From the NCBI RefSeq assembly GCF_002250655.1, contig NZ_NOZR01000026.1:1-64000 (forward strand): 64,000 bases of DNA, given 5' to 3'. Position numbers and translations under genes: made by a program. Source of the DNA: Mycolicibacterium sphagni (GTDB lineage Bacteria; Actinomycetota; Actinomycetes; Mycobacteriales; Mycobacteriaceae). The number at the start of each line of letters is the position of its first letter. The stretch's first letter is position 1. Below the pieces are notes generated by a model. It was given only the letters and a program-made list of their open reading frames with translations, did not search any database and had not been told where the DNA came from. This document shows positions 9,586-18,852 of this stretch, piece after piece.

Positions 9586-10182
9586 CTAACCGATCGGGCG
9601 GGTCAGGCTGGGGATGATGACGTTGTCAACGAGGGCCTGCACAGTATGTGCGGTAAGCGGGCGATTGGGGACGATCGACCGGAAGATCAGGTAGCCGGGC
9701 AGCAGATCCCACAGTTCTTCACTGACCGCGGCGGCATCGATTTCGCCCCGTTCGACCGCGTGCCGCAGGACCAGATCGATCAGGGCCTTGCGCTGGTCGA
9801 GGAACTGGTGCTGCATGGCCTCGCGTAGTGCTGCGTCGCGGGACACCTCGACCATCACTGCCCGGATGGTGGCGGAATGCCTGGTGGCGTGCTCGGTGAT
9901 CGCTTCTCCGAGCCCCAGCAGATCGCCCCGCAGGCTGCCAGTGTCGGGAACGACGGCCGCCTGGCGGCAGCCCTCGATGAAGGCAGCCAGCACCAGCTCA
10001 CCCTTCGACGGCCAGCGGCGGTAGACGGTCGCTTTACTCGCTTTGGCCGTGGCCGCGACGGCATCGACGGTCAGCCGCTCGTAACCGTGCTGCTGCAACA
10101 GCTGCAACGTGGCAGCGAGCAGCTCCGCTTCGCGCGGCGACCACGGCGAGGCTTCCGCCGCGAAGTCGGCAATACCGGTCAC
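9586..10182 (-). CDS. TetR/AcrR-family regulator
   Basis: This 198-residue regulator has a helix-turn-helix at about residues 32-60 (DAVAATAKASKATVYRRW) and a C-terminal ligand-binding domain of the TetR_C type. The GTG at 10182 was chosen because the frame upstream overlaps the divergent sulfatase region and the resulting length is typical. It lies directly upstream of mmpS-mmpL on the same strand and divergent from the arylsulfatase. Shared CGGTAC elements on both sides suggest that it regulates itself, the transporter operon and perhaps the sulfatase. The ligand is unknown. Confidence 0.88.
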   Translation of the reverse strand: MTGIADFAAEASPWSPREAELLAATLQLLQQHGYERLTVDAVAATAKASKATVYRRWPSKGELVLAAFIEGCRQAAVVPDTGSLRGDLLGLGEAITEHATRHSATIRAVMVEVSRDAALREAMQHQFLDQRKALIDLVLRHAVERGEIDAAAVSEELWDLLPGYLIFRSIVPNRPLTAHTVQALVDNVIIPSLTRPIG

Positions 10183-10206
10183 AGGGCCACCATAGAGCCG
10201 AGGTGC

Positions 10207-10229
10207 CGGTACGGTCCAGGACAGTACCG
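10207..10229. promoter_or_regulatory. 23-bp palindromic operator, tetR/sulfatase
   Basis: Arms CGGTAC-N-GTCC and GGAC-N-GTACCG are perfectly symmetric around one central base, with only two mismatched positions. The site lies 25 bp before the TetR start and 30 bp before the sulfatase start, so one bound dimer pair could control both directions. Confidence 0.7.
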
Positions 10230-10258
10230 ACTCGGCATGGGCACGGGAGGACGTCGCT

Positions 10259-12604
10259 GTGGAATTCCAGGGGAAGATCGCCGAGGACATCCGGGATTCG
10301 ATTCCGGACTGGGGGCCCTATCGCGCCGCAACCGCGCCTGCCGACGCGCCGAACGTCCTCTACGTGTTGTGGGACGACACCGGTATCGCGACGTGGGACT
10401 GCTTCGGCGGGTTGGTCGACATGCCGAATATGAGGCGCATCGCCGAGCGCGGCATTCGGTTGACGCAGTTCCACACCACGGCGTTGTGCTCACCGACCCG
10501 GGCTGCCCTGCTCACCGGGCGCAACCCCACCACCGTCGGGGTGTCCTCGGTGGTGAACATGACCGAGGGATTCCCCGGCCAGAACGGGCGGATTCCCGCT
10601 CAGACCGCGCTGATATCCGAAGTCCTGGCCGAGCAGGGCTGGTCGACGTATGCCGTGGGCAAGTGGCACCTGGCCCCACCGGAGGACTGCCACGCCGCGG
10701 GATCCCGGCGGTATTGGCCGCTGGGCCGCGGGTTCGACCGGTACTACGGGTTTCTGGACGGCATGACCGACCAGTGGTATCCGAGCCTGGTCAGTGACAG
10801 CCGGCCCATCGATCCGCCGGCGAATCCCGAGCAGGGTTATCACCTGTCAAAAGACCTCGCCGACAACGCGATCGGCTTCCTGCGTGACCATCGGGCGTCG
10901 GCCCCCGACCGGCCGTGGTTCATGTACCTGTGCCCCGGCGCCGGGCACTCGCCCCACCAGGTCGCCGCCGAGTGGGCCGACAAGTACCGCGGCCGGTTCG
11001 ATATGGGCTACGAACGCTATCGGGATATTGCGCTGGCCAACCAGAAGGAACTCGGGTTGCTGCCCGAGGACACCGAGCTGTCCCCGATGAATCCGTATGT
11101 GCGCTACACCAGCCCGGACGGATATCCGTGGCCTGAGCACGACACCGTCACCCCGTGGGATTCGCTGTCCGACGACCAGAAGCGGGTGTCCAGCCGCATG
11201 GCCGAGGTGTTCGCCGGGTTCCTCAGCTACACCGACGCGCAGATCGGCCGGGTGCTCGACTATCTGGAGGACACCGGGCAGCTGGACAACACGATCGTCG
11301 TCGCGATGTCGGACAACGGAGCCAGCGGCGAGGGCGGACCCACGGGGACCCTCGACGAGTTCACCCCCATGCGCGGCGGCGTGAACTCGGAGCCGACCAT
11401 GGCCAGATACGACGAATTCGGTGACCCCGGAACGAAGATGAACTATTCCAACGGCTGGGCGATGGCCTTCAACACGCCCTACAAGCTGTTCAAGCGATAC
11501 GCGTCCCATGAGGGCGGTATCGCCGACCCGTGCGTGGTGTCCTGGCCGAAGGGCCTGAACTCGCGCGGGGAGATGCGCGACCACTACGTCCATGTCAGCG
11601 ATATCACTCCAACGGTGTACGACCTGCTCGGAATCGAACCACCCGCACGCGTCAAAGGCATTGTCCAGGGACCGCTGGATGGCACGAGTTGCGCTGCAGC
11701 ACTGCGCAATTCGGACACCGCCAGCGTCAAGCACACCCAGTTCTACGCCATGATGGGCACCCGCGGCATCTGGCATGACGGTTGGTTCGCCAACACCGTG
11801 CATCCGCCGACGGTGGCGACATCAGGACAGCCGGGGTGGTCGAGATTCGGTGAGGATCGGTGGGAGTTGTTCCGCATCGCCGAGGACCGCAGCCAGGTCC
11901 GTGATCTCGCCGCCGAGCATCCCGACAAGCTCGACGAGCTCAAGGCGTTGTGGCATGACGAGGCGCTGCGCTGCAACGGATATCCCCTCAACGACCTGAG
12001 CGTGTCCGAGCTCATCGCCCGCGATGCGGCCAGAACAGCAGCGGCCCCGCTGCATGCGAGGTTCTATCCGGGCACACCGGCCGGCCATACCCCGATGAGC
12101 GGGTTGATCCGCGGGCGCAGCTTCGTACTTCGCGCCCCGGTGATGATCGACAGTGTCGACGCCCACGGGGTGATCTTCTCGCAGGGAAGCCGATCGGGCG
12201 GTCACGTCCTCTATATCGCCGGTGGTCGGCTGCACTATGCCGGCAATGTGGGCGGCCAGGAGCAGACCGTCACATCGGACGAGCCGATTTCGCTGGGGCG
12301 GTACGTCTTCGGTGTGCGATACACCCCGACCGGCGCAGGGGCAGGGCCACTTGACGTGCTCGGCGACGTGGCGCTGACAATCGACGATCGCGAGGTCGCA
12401 ACCTATGCCGGCTTGCGGATGCCCGGCCTCGACCCCAAGCAACCCGTCTCGGCCGGCCGCAGTGTCGCGTACTCGGTGACCGCCGGCTACACATCGCCCA
12501 ACCCATTCAGTGGCGGCGCCATCGACTTCGTCGAGATCGACTTCGGCGAAGCCGGTGCGCACCACCCCGATGCCGTCGTCGAGCTGGGTTTCGCGCGGGA
12601 CTGA
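10259..12604 (+). CDS. Arylsulfatase (type I, formylglycine)
   Basis: This 781-residue sulfatase hydrolyses sulfate esters. C77 in CSPTRAALLTGR is the formylglycine site (CxPxR). The metal-binding DD at 39-40, GKWHL and SDNGAS are also present. Length and layout match the long mycobacterial AtsA/AtsD type (about 787 residues), with an extra C-terminal beta domain after residue 560. The GTG start has GGGAGG (10245-10250) eight bases upstream. There is no signal peptide, so it is probably cytoplasmic. It is divergent from the TetR gene and shares its 23-bp palindrome. Which Ats orthologue it is cannot be fixed by eye. Confidence 0.92.
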   Translation: MEFQGKIAEDIRDSIPDWGPYRAATAPADAPNVLYVLWDDTGIATWDCFGGLVDMPNMRRIAERGIRLTQFHTTALCSPTRAALLTGRNPTTVGVSSVVNMTEGFPGQNGRIPAQTALISEVLAEQGWSTYAVGKWHLAPPEDCHAAGSRRYWPLGRGFDRYYGFLDGMTDQWYPSLVSDSRPIDPPANPEQGYHLSKDLADNAIGFLRDHRASAPDRPWFMYLCPGAGHSPHQVAAEWADKYRGRFDMGYERYRDIALANQKELGLLPEDTELSPMNPYVRYTSPDGYPWPEHDTVTPWDSLSDDQKRVSSRMAEVFAGFLSYTDAQIGRVLDYLEDTGQLDNTIVVAMSDNGASGEGGPTGTLDEFTPMRGGVNSEPTMARYDEFGDPGTKMNYSNGWAMAFNTPYKLFKRYASHEGGIADPCVVSWPKGLNSRGEMRDHYVHVSDITPTVYDLLGIEPPARVKGIVQGPLDGTSCAAALRNSDTASVKHTQFYAMMGTRGIWHDGWFANTVHPPTVATSGQPGWSRFGEDRWELFRIAEDRSQVRDLAAEHPDKLDELKALWHDEALRCNGYPLNDLSVSELIARDAARTAAAPLHARFYPGTPAGHTPMSGLIRGRSFVLRAPVMIDSVDAHGVIFSQGSRSGGHVLYIAGGRLHYAGNVGGQEQTVTSDEPISLGRYVFGVRYTPTGAGAGPLDVLGDVALTIDDREVATYAGLRMPGLDPKQPVSAGRSVAYSVTAGYTSPNPFSGGAIDFVEIDFGEAGAHHPDAVVELGFARD

Positions 12605-12696
12605 CGCTGACCAGAGGCCAATTCGTTACCGGAACCGTTCACAGGTTGCGGTTACGATGAACGCGCTTTCAGCTGAGTCCAACACCCGGGGTGTGC

Positions 12697-13359
12697 GTGA
12701 AACCATTCAGAACAGTGGCCAGGGTCGCAGCGGTGCTGCTGTGCCTGCCGCTCGCGGCGCCCGCCTCAGCCGAACCACCGGCGCAGACCTCCCAGTGGAT
12801 CGTCGTCGGCGTGCCCGCCGCCAATGCCACCACCGGCACACTGACCGCCTTCCAGCGCGTCGGTCAGGACTGGAAAGCGGTGCTGGGGCCCACGCCGGCC
12901 AAGGTGGGTGAGCTCGGCGTGGGCGCGCCCGCCGACGGGGTGTATCGGACTCCCGCTGGCACGTTCGGATTCGACCAGGCTTTCGGGCGCCAACCCGATC
13001 CGGGCACCAAGATGCCGTACTTCCAGGCGACCAACCAGGACTGGTGGGACGAGGACGGCAAGTCGGCCACGTACAACACCCATGTGCGCAGCGCGCAACA
13101 ACCGTCCAGTATCGCCGAGAACCTCTACGACTCCGGCCCCGTCTACGACTACGCCGTCAACATCGCGTCGAATCCCCAACGCATTCCGGGCAAGGTCGCC
13201 GGGATCTTCCTGCATGTCACCGACGGCAAACCCACCTGGGGATGTGTGGCGGTCGGTCGCGACGAGATGCGTTCGATCCTGAATTGGCTTGACCCCGCGG
13301 CGAATCCGCAGATCACTATCGGTGTCGGGAGCCCGTCGCTCGTCACAGGCCAGTCGTGA
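12697..13359 (+). CDS. Secreted L,D-transpeptidase-like protein (YkuD type)
   Basis: This 220-residue exported protein has a signal peptide (residues 1-25, cleavage after ASA). The YkuD-like catalytic pattern is H173 in FLHVTDG and C183 in TWGCVAVG. The size resembles mycobacterial Rv0309. Such proteins cross-link or modify peptidoglycan, or only bind it. GTG 12697 is preferred over GTG 12691 because GGGG lies five bases upstream and the signal peptide then begins with MK. Its stop overlaps the next start by GTGA, so the pair is probably co-translated. Confidence 0.8.
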   Translation: MKPFRTVARVAAVLLCLPLAAPASAEPPAQTSQWIVVGVPAANATTGTLTAFQRVGQDWKAVLGPTPAKVGELGVGAPADGVYRTPAGTFGFDQAFGRQPDPGTKMPYFQATNQDWWDEDGKSATYNTHVRSAQQPSSIAENLYDSGPVYDYAVNIASNPQRIPGKVAGIFLHVTDGKPTWGCVAVGRDEMRSILNWLDPAANPQITIGVGSPSLVTGQS

Positions 13360-14114
13360 CGCCAGCCGCTTCACGGCGCGACGTCATCCGGTATGCGTTG
13401 ACTGCGGCCGCCGGCGCCGCGATGCTTCCTGTTCCGAAGGCGTCCGCCGACGGATTGCGGCTGATCGACTTCGCCGTGCGACAGGTGGCGCCGGACCAGA
13501 TCAAGGCCGCGGGCTACGACGGGGCGATGGTGTACGTCTCCGAGCTGCGGCCAGGCGCCACTTTCGATTTCAAGCCCGTCACCCGGGAGTACACCGACGG
13601 GCTGACCGCGGCGGGCCTGCACGTCGTGAGCTGCTACCAGTTCGGCAAGCCCGGCTGGCCCACGCCGTCGGACTTCACCCGCGGTTACGACGGCGGAGTG
13701 GTGGACGCCCAGACCGCACTTCGCCTGCACGGCGCGGCCGGCGGACCGGATTCGGCGCCGATCTTCTTCAGCGTCGATGAGGACATTTCCTCCGACACCT
13801 GGAAAAGCACGGCGATCCAATGGTTTCGGGGTATCAACTCGGTGCTCGGCGTCGAGCGCACCGGTATATACGGCGGCGCCCGGCAGTGCGGATGGGCGAT
13901 CGGCGACGGCGTCGTCGGGCACTCCACGTCACCGGGGTATCGCTGGGCCTGGCAGACAAAGGCCTGGTCGGGTGGTATGCGGGAGCCCGCGGCGGTGCTA
14001 TTTCAGACCGAGGTGGTCACCGCATCCGACCCGGGGGCGGTGATCGACGGCGTCAGCGTCGACGTCGACGATGTGCTGGCACCCGACTTCGGTCAGTGGG
14101 ACCTCGCCCGCTGA
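13356..14114 (+). CDS. Tat-exported DUF1906 (Rv2525c-like) protein
   Basis: This 252-residue protein starts with a twin-arginine signal (SRRDVIRYALTAAAG, likely cleavage after ASA31). It is followed by a DUF1906 glycoside-hydrolase-like TIM-barrel domain, with FSVDEDIS and the late VDVDDV acidic residues that line the predicted active site. M. tuberculosis Rv2525c is Tat-exported and linked to cell-wall homeostasis. It overlaps the L,D-transpeptidase-like gene by four bases, which supports a joint role in wall modification. The substrate is unknown. Confidence 0.85.
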   Translation: MTPAASRRDVIRYALTAAAGAAMLPVPKASADGLRLIDFAVRQVAPDQIKAAGYDGAMVYVSELRPGATFDFKPVTREYTDGLTAAGLHVVSCYQFGKPGWPTPSDFTRGYDGGVVDAQTALRLHGAAGGPDSAPIFFSVDEDISSDTWKSTAIQWFRGINSVLGVERTGIYGGARQCGWAIGDGVVGHSTSPGYRWAWQTKAWSGGMREPAAVLFQTEVVTASDPGAVIDGVSVDVDDVLAPDFGQWDLAR

Positions 14115-14187
14115 TCAGCTCGCCTTGAAGACGACGGTCTGCCCATCAAGCTGTCGGGTCATCGTTCTCAAGTTACGCTCTGGCCTC

Positions 14188-14631
14188 ATGGACATGAAGC
14201 TCGAAGTGGTCGTTCTTCCCGTGTCCGATGTGGACCGGGCCAAGGAGTTCTACGTCTCATTGGGGTGGCGCCTCGACGCCGATATCGCCACCGGCGACGA
14301 CTTTCGCGTCGTCCAGCTGACGCCGCCGGGGTCAGCGTGCTCGATCATCTTCGGTACCGGCCTCACCGTCACCGGGACCGCGCCCGTGACCGGATTGCAT
14401 CTGGTGGTCAGCGATATCGATTCAGCGCGGGCCGAACTGGAAGCCGCGGGGGTGGAGGTCAGCGAGATCTTCCACGATTCCGGCGGGGTGTTCCATCATG
14501 CCGGTAACACAGCGCGGCTGAGCGGCCCCCACCCCGACCATGCCAGTTATGCATCCTTCGCGTCGTTCACCGACCCCGACGGCAACGGCTGGTGGTTACA
14601 GGAGATCACCACTCGCCTACCGGGCCGCTGA
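14188..14631 (+). CDS. VOC/glyoxalase-superfamily protein
   Basis: This 147-residue protein has two beta-alpha-beta-beta-beta modules of the vicinal-oxygen-chelate fold: VLPVSDVDRAKEFYVSLGW near the start and LHLVVSDIDSARAELEAAG in the second half, ending with FTDPDGNGWWLQE. Metal-ligand positions include the Glu near the end. The ATG at 14188 gives the standard N-terminus, MDMKLEVVVLPV. It could be a lyase, a dioxygenase-like enzyme or a drug-binding protein. It is convergent with the acyl-CoA-dehydrogenase-like gene 13 bp away. Confidence 0.8.
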   Translation: MDMKLEVVVLPVSDVDRAKEFYVSLGWRLDADIATGDDFRVVQLTPPGSACSIIFGTGLTVTGTAPVTGLHLVVSDIDSARAELEAAGVEVSEIFHDSGGVFHHAGNTARLSGPHPDHASYASFASFTDPDGNGWWLQEITTRLPGR

Positions 14632-14644
14632 ATTCGGGGCTCAG

Positions 14645-15841
14645 TTAGCGCGCCAACGCAGTCGTGCCCAGTACTTCGAGGACGGCATCGGTGTTGGGCG
14701 GGTGAAGCGAGCCGGTGCGGACATCGCGGTAGAGCCGCTCGAGCTCGTGCCGCCTGGACACTGCCGATGCGCCCACGACCTGGAGCGCGGAGTCGACGAC
14801 GTCCCGTGCTGTCGCGGTGACGAACTCCTTCGCGGCCAAGGGGCGAAGCGCGTTCCAGTCACCTGACTGCGGCTGGGTGACGGACTCCAGAAAGGCCGCT
14901 GCCGCTTCCAGCTTGATCTCGCTCAGCGCTATCTGATGTTGTACGGCCGGCTTGTCGGCATGCCGGGCGACGTCGGCCCGCAATGAAGTCCGGTCTTGAG
15001 CGCCGAGGATGGCGAGATCCAAGGCGCGCCTGGCAACACCGAAGTACACGCCGGACAGCAGTGGGAGATACCAGGCCAGCAGCAGGCCGATGTAGTCAGG
15101 GTAAACGGGTCCGACGGGATGGCGGGCAATTGTCTTGTGCTCGTGCGCGACAGCACCGTCGAAGACGGTGTCGTGGCTGGCGGTGGCGCGTACCCCGAGC
15201 GCATCCCAGGTCTCCTCGATCCGCACGCCGGGATCGTCGCGGTCGACGAAGGTGTGCACGATCACCGGGTTGTCGGGATCGGAGTCGTCGCGGGCGTGGA
15301 TTCCGATCTGGTGCCACACCGGGGTCAGTGAGGTGAACACCTTGCGGCCGGTGATCCGGTAGGAGCCGTCCGGCTGCGGGACGGCACGCACCTGAGCGTC
15401 ATCGAGGCCCACGTCGTTGCCGGGCTCGCCGTGCCCGGCGGCGAATACCTGCCCAGCAGCGATGTCGGCGAGAAGCCACTCTGCATCGACGACTCCCTGC
15501 TCGACGGCGGTGGTGGCCGATCCAGCCCAATACAGGTGCATGTTGACCGCCAGTGCGGTGGCCGGTGCCCAGTATCCGAGGTGGCGCTGTTCACGGACCA
15601 GCTCGGTCAGCGACAGTCCCGCACCGCCCAGCCGTGACGGCAGGGGTGCCGTGAGGTATCCGGCAGCGACGAGCTCAGCGAAATCGTCTGCGAAGAAGCT
15701 GTTTTCGGCGTCATAGCCCGCGGCCCTGGAATGAAACCGTTGGTAGTCGTCATCCGTGAAGAACCGGCTACGGAAGCCGTCGGCTAACGGGCTCGTCCCG
15801 CTGACGAGGGTGGCGGTGCGACGTGCGTCGGTGACAGTCAT
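14645..15841 (-). CDS. Acyl-CoA-dehydrogenase-fold flavin monooxygenase (DszC/SfnB-like)
   Basis: This 398-residue protein has the acyl-CoA dehydrogenase fold: an N-terminal helical domain, a central beta domain around SYRITGRKVFTSL, and a C-terminal four-helix bundle. The genomic pairing with an NtaA/DszA-type luciferase-like monooxygenase and a permease points to the DszC/SfnB group, which uses reduced flavin to oxygenate N or S heterocycles, rather than to beta-oxidation. GGGAGG lies eight bases before the ATG. It is the third gene of the permease operon, 25 bp after the previous one. The substrate is not known. Confidence 0.75.
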   Translation of the reverse strand: MTVTDARRTATLVSGTSPLADGFRSRFFTDDDYQRFHSRAAGYDAENSFFADDFAELVAAGYLTAPLPSRLGGAGLSLTELVREQRHLGYWAPATALAVNMHLYWAGSATTAVEQGVVDAEWLLADIAAGQVFAAGHGEPGNDVGLDDAQVRAVPQPDGSYRITGRKVFTSLTPVWHQIGIHARDDSDPDNPVIVHTFVDRDDPGVRIEETWDALGVRATASHDTVFDGAVAHEHKTIARHPVGPVYPDYIGLLLAWYLPLLSGVYFGVARRALDLAILGAQDRTSLRADVARHADKPAVQHQIALSEIKLEAAAAFLESVTQPQSGDWNALRPLAAKEFVTATARDVVDSALQVVGASAVSRRHELERLYRDVRTGSLHPPNTDAVLEVLGTTALAR

Positions 15842-15866
15842 GGGGTGATCCTCCCGGGGTGTTCGG

Positions 15867-17177
15867 TCAGTAGGACAGCAGGTTGTCCCTGAACAGCGTG
15901 TGGTCGTACTGGGTGCGGACCAACCCGCGCCGCTGCAGCTCCGGCACCAGCCCGTCGACCACCTCGATGACGTACTTGCGGGTGAGCCGCATCCCGGGGG
16001 CGGTGATCAGGAAGCCGTCGCCGCCCACTTCGGCCATCAACGCCTCCAGCTTGTCGGCGACCGTACTGGGCGATCCGACCAGAGCATCCTCGGTCGACAG
16101 GTAGGCCGCGGTGAGTTCCCGCAGTGTCTTACCGCTTCCGCGTTGGATGAAGGCTTCCAGAGATCCCTTCTCGCCGTTGGTCTCCAGGTCATCGGGCAGT
16201 GGCTTGTCGAAATCGAACTTGGTGAAGTCGATCTCGACGATCGCGGCGAGATGCGCCAGCGTTCGCTCGATGTAGTAGTCGTTGGTGACGATGCGATTGA
16301 GTTTGGCCCGAGCTTCCTCGTCGGTGTCCGCCAGATGCGGCGTGATGAGGAACAGCACCTTGATCGAGTCGGGATCGCGGCCGTATTCGACTGCGCGGGC
16401 CCGGATATCGTCGCGGTAGGCGATCATGCCCTGCGGGTCAGCCGCAGTTCCGACGACGGTATCGGCGTACTTCGCGGCGAAGTCCTTACCCTGTGGCGAA
16501 CCTCCGGCCTGCGCCAGGACCGGGTGATATTGCGGTGAAGGCACGGTGTTCAACGGACCGCGACTGCGGTAGTACTCACCTTGGAAGTCGATGGTGCGCA
16601 CTTTGGTGTAATCGGCGAACGTGCCCGTCTCGCGATCGCGTACCACCGCGTCGGGTTCCCAGGAGCTCCAGAGCTGCCGGACCAGGTCGACGTACTCGTG
16701 GGCACGGGCGTAGCGCTCATCGTGACGGGGCAGATGATCCAGCCCGAAGTTTTGTGCCGAGCGATCTTCTGCCGACGTCACCATGTTCCAGCCGAGGCGC
16801 CCCCCGGTCAGGTGATCCAACGTGCTACACAGCCGCGCCAGCAGGAACGGCGGATAGAACGTCGAGGACAGCGTCACGATCAGCCCGAGATGATTGGTGA
16901 CGTTGCCCAGCAACGGAACCAGCGGCGCGGGGTCGTGCTTGGGGGAGTGCAACGCATGCTTGAGTTCGCGTTCGAAACTCCCGCCGTAGGCATCGGAGAC
17001 CATCAACTTGTCTTCGAGCAGAAGGTAATCGAACTTCGCGCGCTCGAGATGCTGCACCAACTCGACGTAGAAGCTTCCCGACCAGTCCGCTCCGCCGGTG
17101 GAACCCCACTGGTCGTTCCATGCGTCGACACAGAAGTTGGCAAACCAGCCGAGGTGAAACTTTCTCGCATTCGCCAC
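15867..17177 (-). CDS. NtaA/SnaA/DszA-family FMN monooxygenase
   Basis: This 436-residue luciferase-like TIM-barrel enzyme is of the NtaA/DszA type. Family hallmarks are LVPLLGNVTNHLGL, the block STLDHLTGGRLGWNMVTS and PVLAQAGGSPQGKDFAAKYAD. These enzymes use FMNH2 from a separate reductase to oxidise chelators, sulfones or N-heterocycles. No reductase gene is visible nearby. It sits between the permease (9 bp) and the DszC-like gene (25 bp) on the same strand, forming an uptake and oxidation operon. Confidence 0.88.
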   Translation of the reverse strand: MANARKFHLGWFANFCVDAWNDQWGSTGGADWSGSFYVELVQHLERAKFDYLLLEDKLMVSDAYGGSFERELKHALHSPKHDPAPLVPLLGNVTNHLGLIVTLSSTFYPPFLLARLCSTLDHLTGGRLGWNMVTSAEDRSAQNFGLDHLPRHDERYARAHEYVDLVRQLWSSWEPDAVVRDRETGTFADYTKVRTIDFQGEYYRSRGPLNTVPSPQYHPVLAQAGGSPQGKDFAAKYADTVVGTAADPQGMIAYRDDIRARAVEYGRDPDSIKVLFLITPHLADTDEEARAKLNRIVTNDYYIERTLAHLAAIVEIDFTKFDFDKPLPDDLETNGEKGSLEAFIQRGSGKTLRELTAAYLSTEDALVGSPSTVADKLEALMAEVGGDGFLITAPGMRLTRKYVIEVVDGLVPELQRRGLVRTQYDHTLFRDNLLSY

Positions 17178-17186
17178 GTGACTGCC

Positions 17187-18722
17187 CTACTGTCCGTCGA
17201 GCAGGCCGTACTCGGCAGCGGGGCGGTGCGCATCCGCTGCGGGTGCCGCCGCCAGTGACTGCAAACCTACGTCGCTCTGCTCGATGGCATCTCGCTCGGC
17301 GGCGAGATCAAGATTGCGGGTGACGATGAAGTAGCTCCCCGCGGAAACCACCAGCCCGGCGAGCCAGGAGACGTCTATCCCACCCAGCCATGAGCCCAGT
17401 GGTCCAGTGAAAAACGGCAGCACCGCGAAGGGCACCATGGCCGCGAACCCGAGGAAGTAGGCCACCAGCCCACGCCACGACCACCGGCCGTAAACGCCGC
17501 TGGGAGTAAACAGTTCGGTGATGGCGTAGTGACCGCGGCGGACGAAGAAATAGTCGGTCAGGTTCACCGCGGTCCACGGCACGAGCAGGAACAGCATGAG
17601 CGACAATGCATTCGAGGCCGCATTGATCACGTGGTCGCCAAACCCGAGGCCCACGACAAGGTAGATGACGATGGCGGCAACCGTCACGCCGATGCGAAGC
17701 CCCCGCGACGGCTTGATGCGCCTGACGAGGTCGACACCCGTCAGGAATTGCAGCGTCACGCTATACGCGGCGGTGGCGATGCAGACGATCAACGTCGCCG
17801 CCGACGCCAGAGCCAGCACGGCGCCGAAACCGTGGAAGACCGCATTTCCCGCATCGTTGAGCGCTACCAGGGCATCGCTGGCGTTGTAGCGAGCGGACAG
17901 CCACGCCCCCACTGAGATAAGCCACAGTGCTGAAACACCGGCACCCACATAGACGCTCGCGACCAGCGACCGGGACGAGGTTTTCACCGGAAGGTAGCGG
18001 GTGTAGTCCGAGACCACCGGCGCCAGTGCGATGTTGTAGGCCGCCGACACAGCGAACACGGTGAAGAACGCCGACGCGACAAAGCCGCTGTCTGTTGCGG
18101 GAGCCGCCGTGCCGCCCGCCTTGCCGATCACGATGGCCACGCTGAACACCGACACCAACGGCACGGTGATGTAGAAGACCCAGCGGGAAACCCGATGCAG
18201 GTGATCGTGGCCGGCGACCGCGAACCCGCCGCCGATGACGTTGATGACCAGACCGATCACCACCGGTGACCAACCGAAGATCTGGCTGAGCCCCTGGGCC
18301 GTCAAGATGGTGTAGACCACACCGAAAGCCAGATAGCAGGTCAGCGACATGGCCACTACCACGATCACGCCGTAGAACCCGAACTGCGCGCGGGATTGGA
18401 TGATCTGCGGGAGGCCAAGTCGCGGTCCCTGGGTCGCATGGAACGCCATGAAGAACGTGCCGATGATCAAGCCGAGCGCCGAACTCAGAATGGCCCAGCC
18501 GATGCTCAGACCAAGGGCGGGGCCGGTGAAGCCCAGCGCGATCGTGAAGAAACTCCAGTTCGCGATGAAAAACAACGGGCTCACCCGCCATGGGCTGCCA
18601 CTTCGCTCCAAAGGTGTGATCCAGTCAATCGACCGGGACTCGATGGCGGAGAAGCGTTGCGGATCTGTGGGTTTCGTCGCTTCCCGAACGGTTGGTGCGA
18701 TCTCAGTTGACACGAAGGTCAA
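17187..18722 (-). CDS. NCS1-family nucleobase/cation symporter
   Basis: This 511-residue permease has about 12 hydrophobic segments. It shows the NCS1 features SRSIDWITPLERSG before the first membrane segment, IIQSRAQFGFYG, and SDYTRYLP. NCS1 proteins import purines, pyrimidines, allantoin, hydantoins or thiamine precursors. It is the first gene of an operon with two flavin monooxygenases, so the imported compound is probably oxidised by them. The TTG start at 18722 is uncertain; GTG 18713 is possible, and neither has a strong ribosome-binding site. Confidence 0.88.
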   Translation of the reverse strand: MTFVSTEIAPTVREATKPTDPQRFSAIESRSIDWITPLERSGSPWRVSPLFFIANWSFFTIALGFTGPALGLSIGWAILSSALGLIIGTFFMAFHATQGPRLGLPQIIQSRAQFGFYGVIVVVAMSLTCYLAFGVVYTILTAQGLSQIFGWSPVVIGLVINVIGGGFAVAGHDHLHRVSRWVFYITVPLVSVFSVAIVIGKAGGTAAPATDSGFVASAFFTVFAVSAAYNIALAPVVSDYTRYLPVKTSSRSLVASVYVGAGVSALWLISVGAWLSARYNASDALVALNDAGNAVFHGFGAVLALASAATLIVCIATAAYSVTLQFLTGVDLVRRIKPSRGLRIGVTVAAIVIYLVVGLGFGDHVINAASNALSLMLFLLVPWTAVNLTDYFFVRRGHYAITELFTPSGVYGRWSWRGLVAYFLGFAAMVPFAVLPFFTGPLGSWLGGIDVSWLAGLVVSAGSYFIVTRNLDLAAERDAIEQSDVGLQSLAAAPAADAHRPAAEYGLLDGQ

Positions 18723-18852
18723 TGATCATGGTGCGGCTTTGCGGCGAGTAGCTATTGCGTCGATATGATTTTTTGGGCACTGCGTGGAGCGTTTGGGTTG
18801 ATGTCGATTTTGGGCGACGCCTCCACCGATAACCCCACGCTCGGCGAAGCCG

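Noticed and set aside
12631-12653. GGAAC-N15-GTT resembling an ECF sigma promoter before the L,D-transpeptidase-like gene
   Set aside because: The spacer is shorter than accepted for mycobacterial SigE/SigH promoters, and the motif is short enough to occur by chance.
18763-18780. TATGAT followed by a T-run in the permease promoter gap
   Set aside because: On the plus strand it has no gene downstream in that direction, and no stem precedes the T-run, so it is neither a clear promoter nor a terminator.
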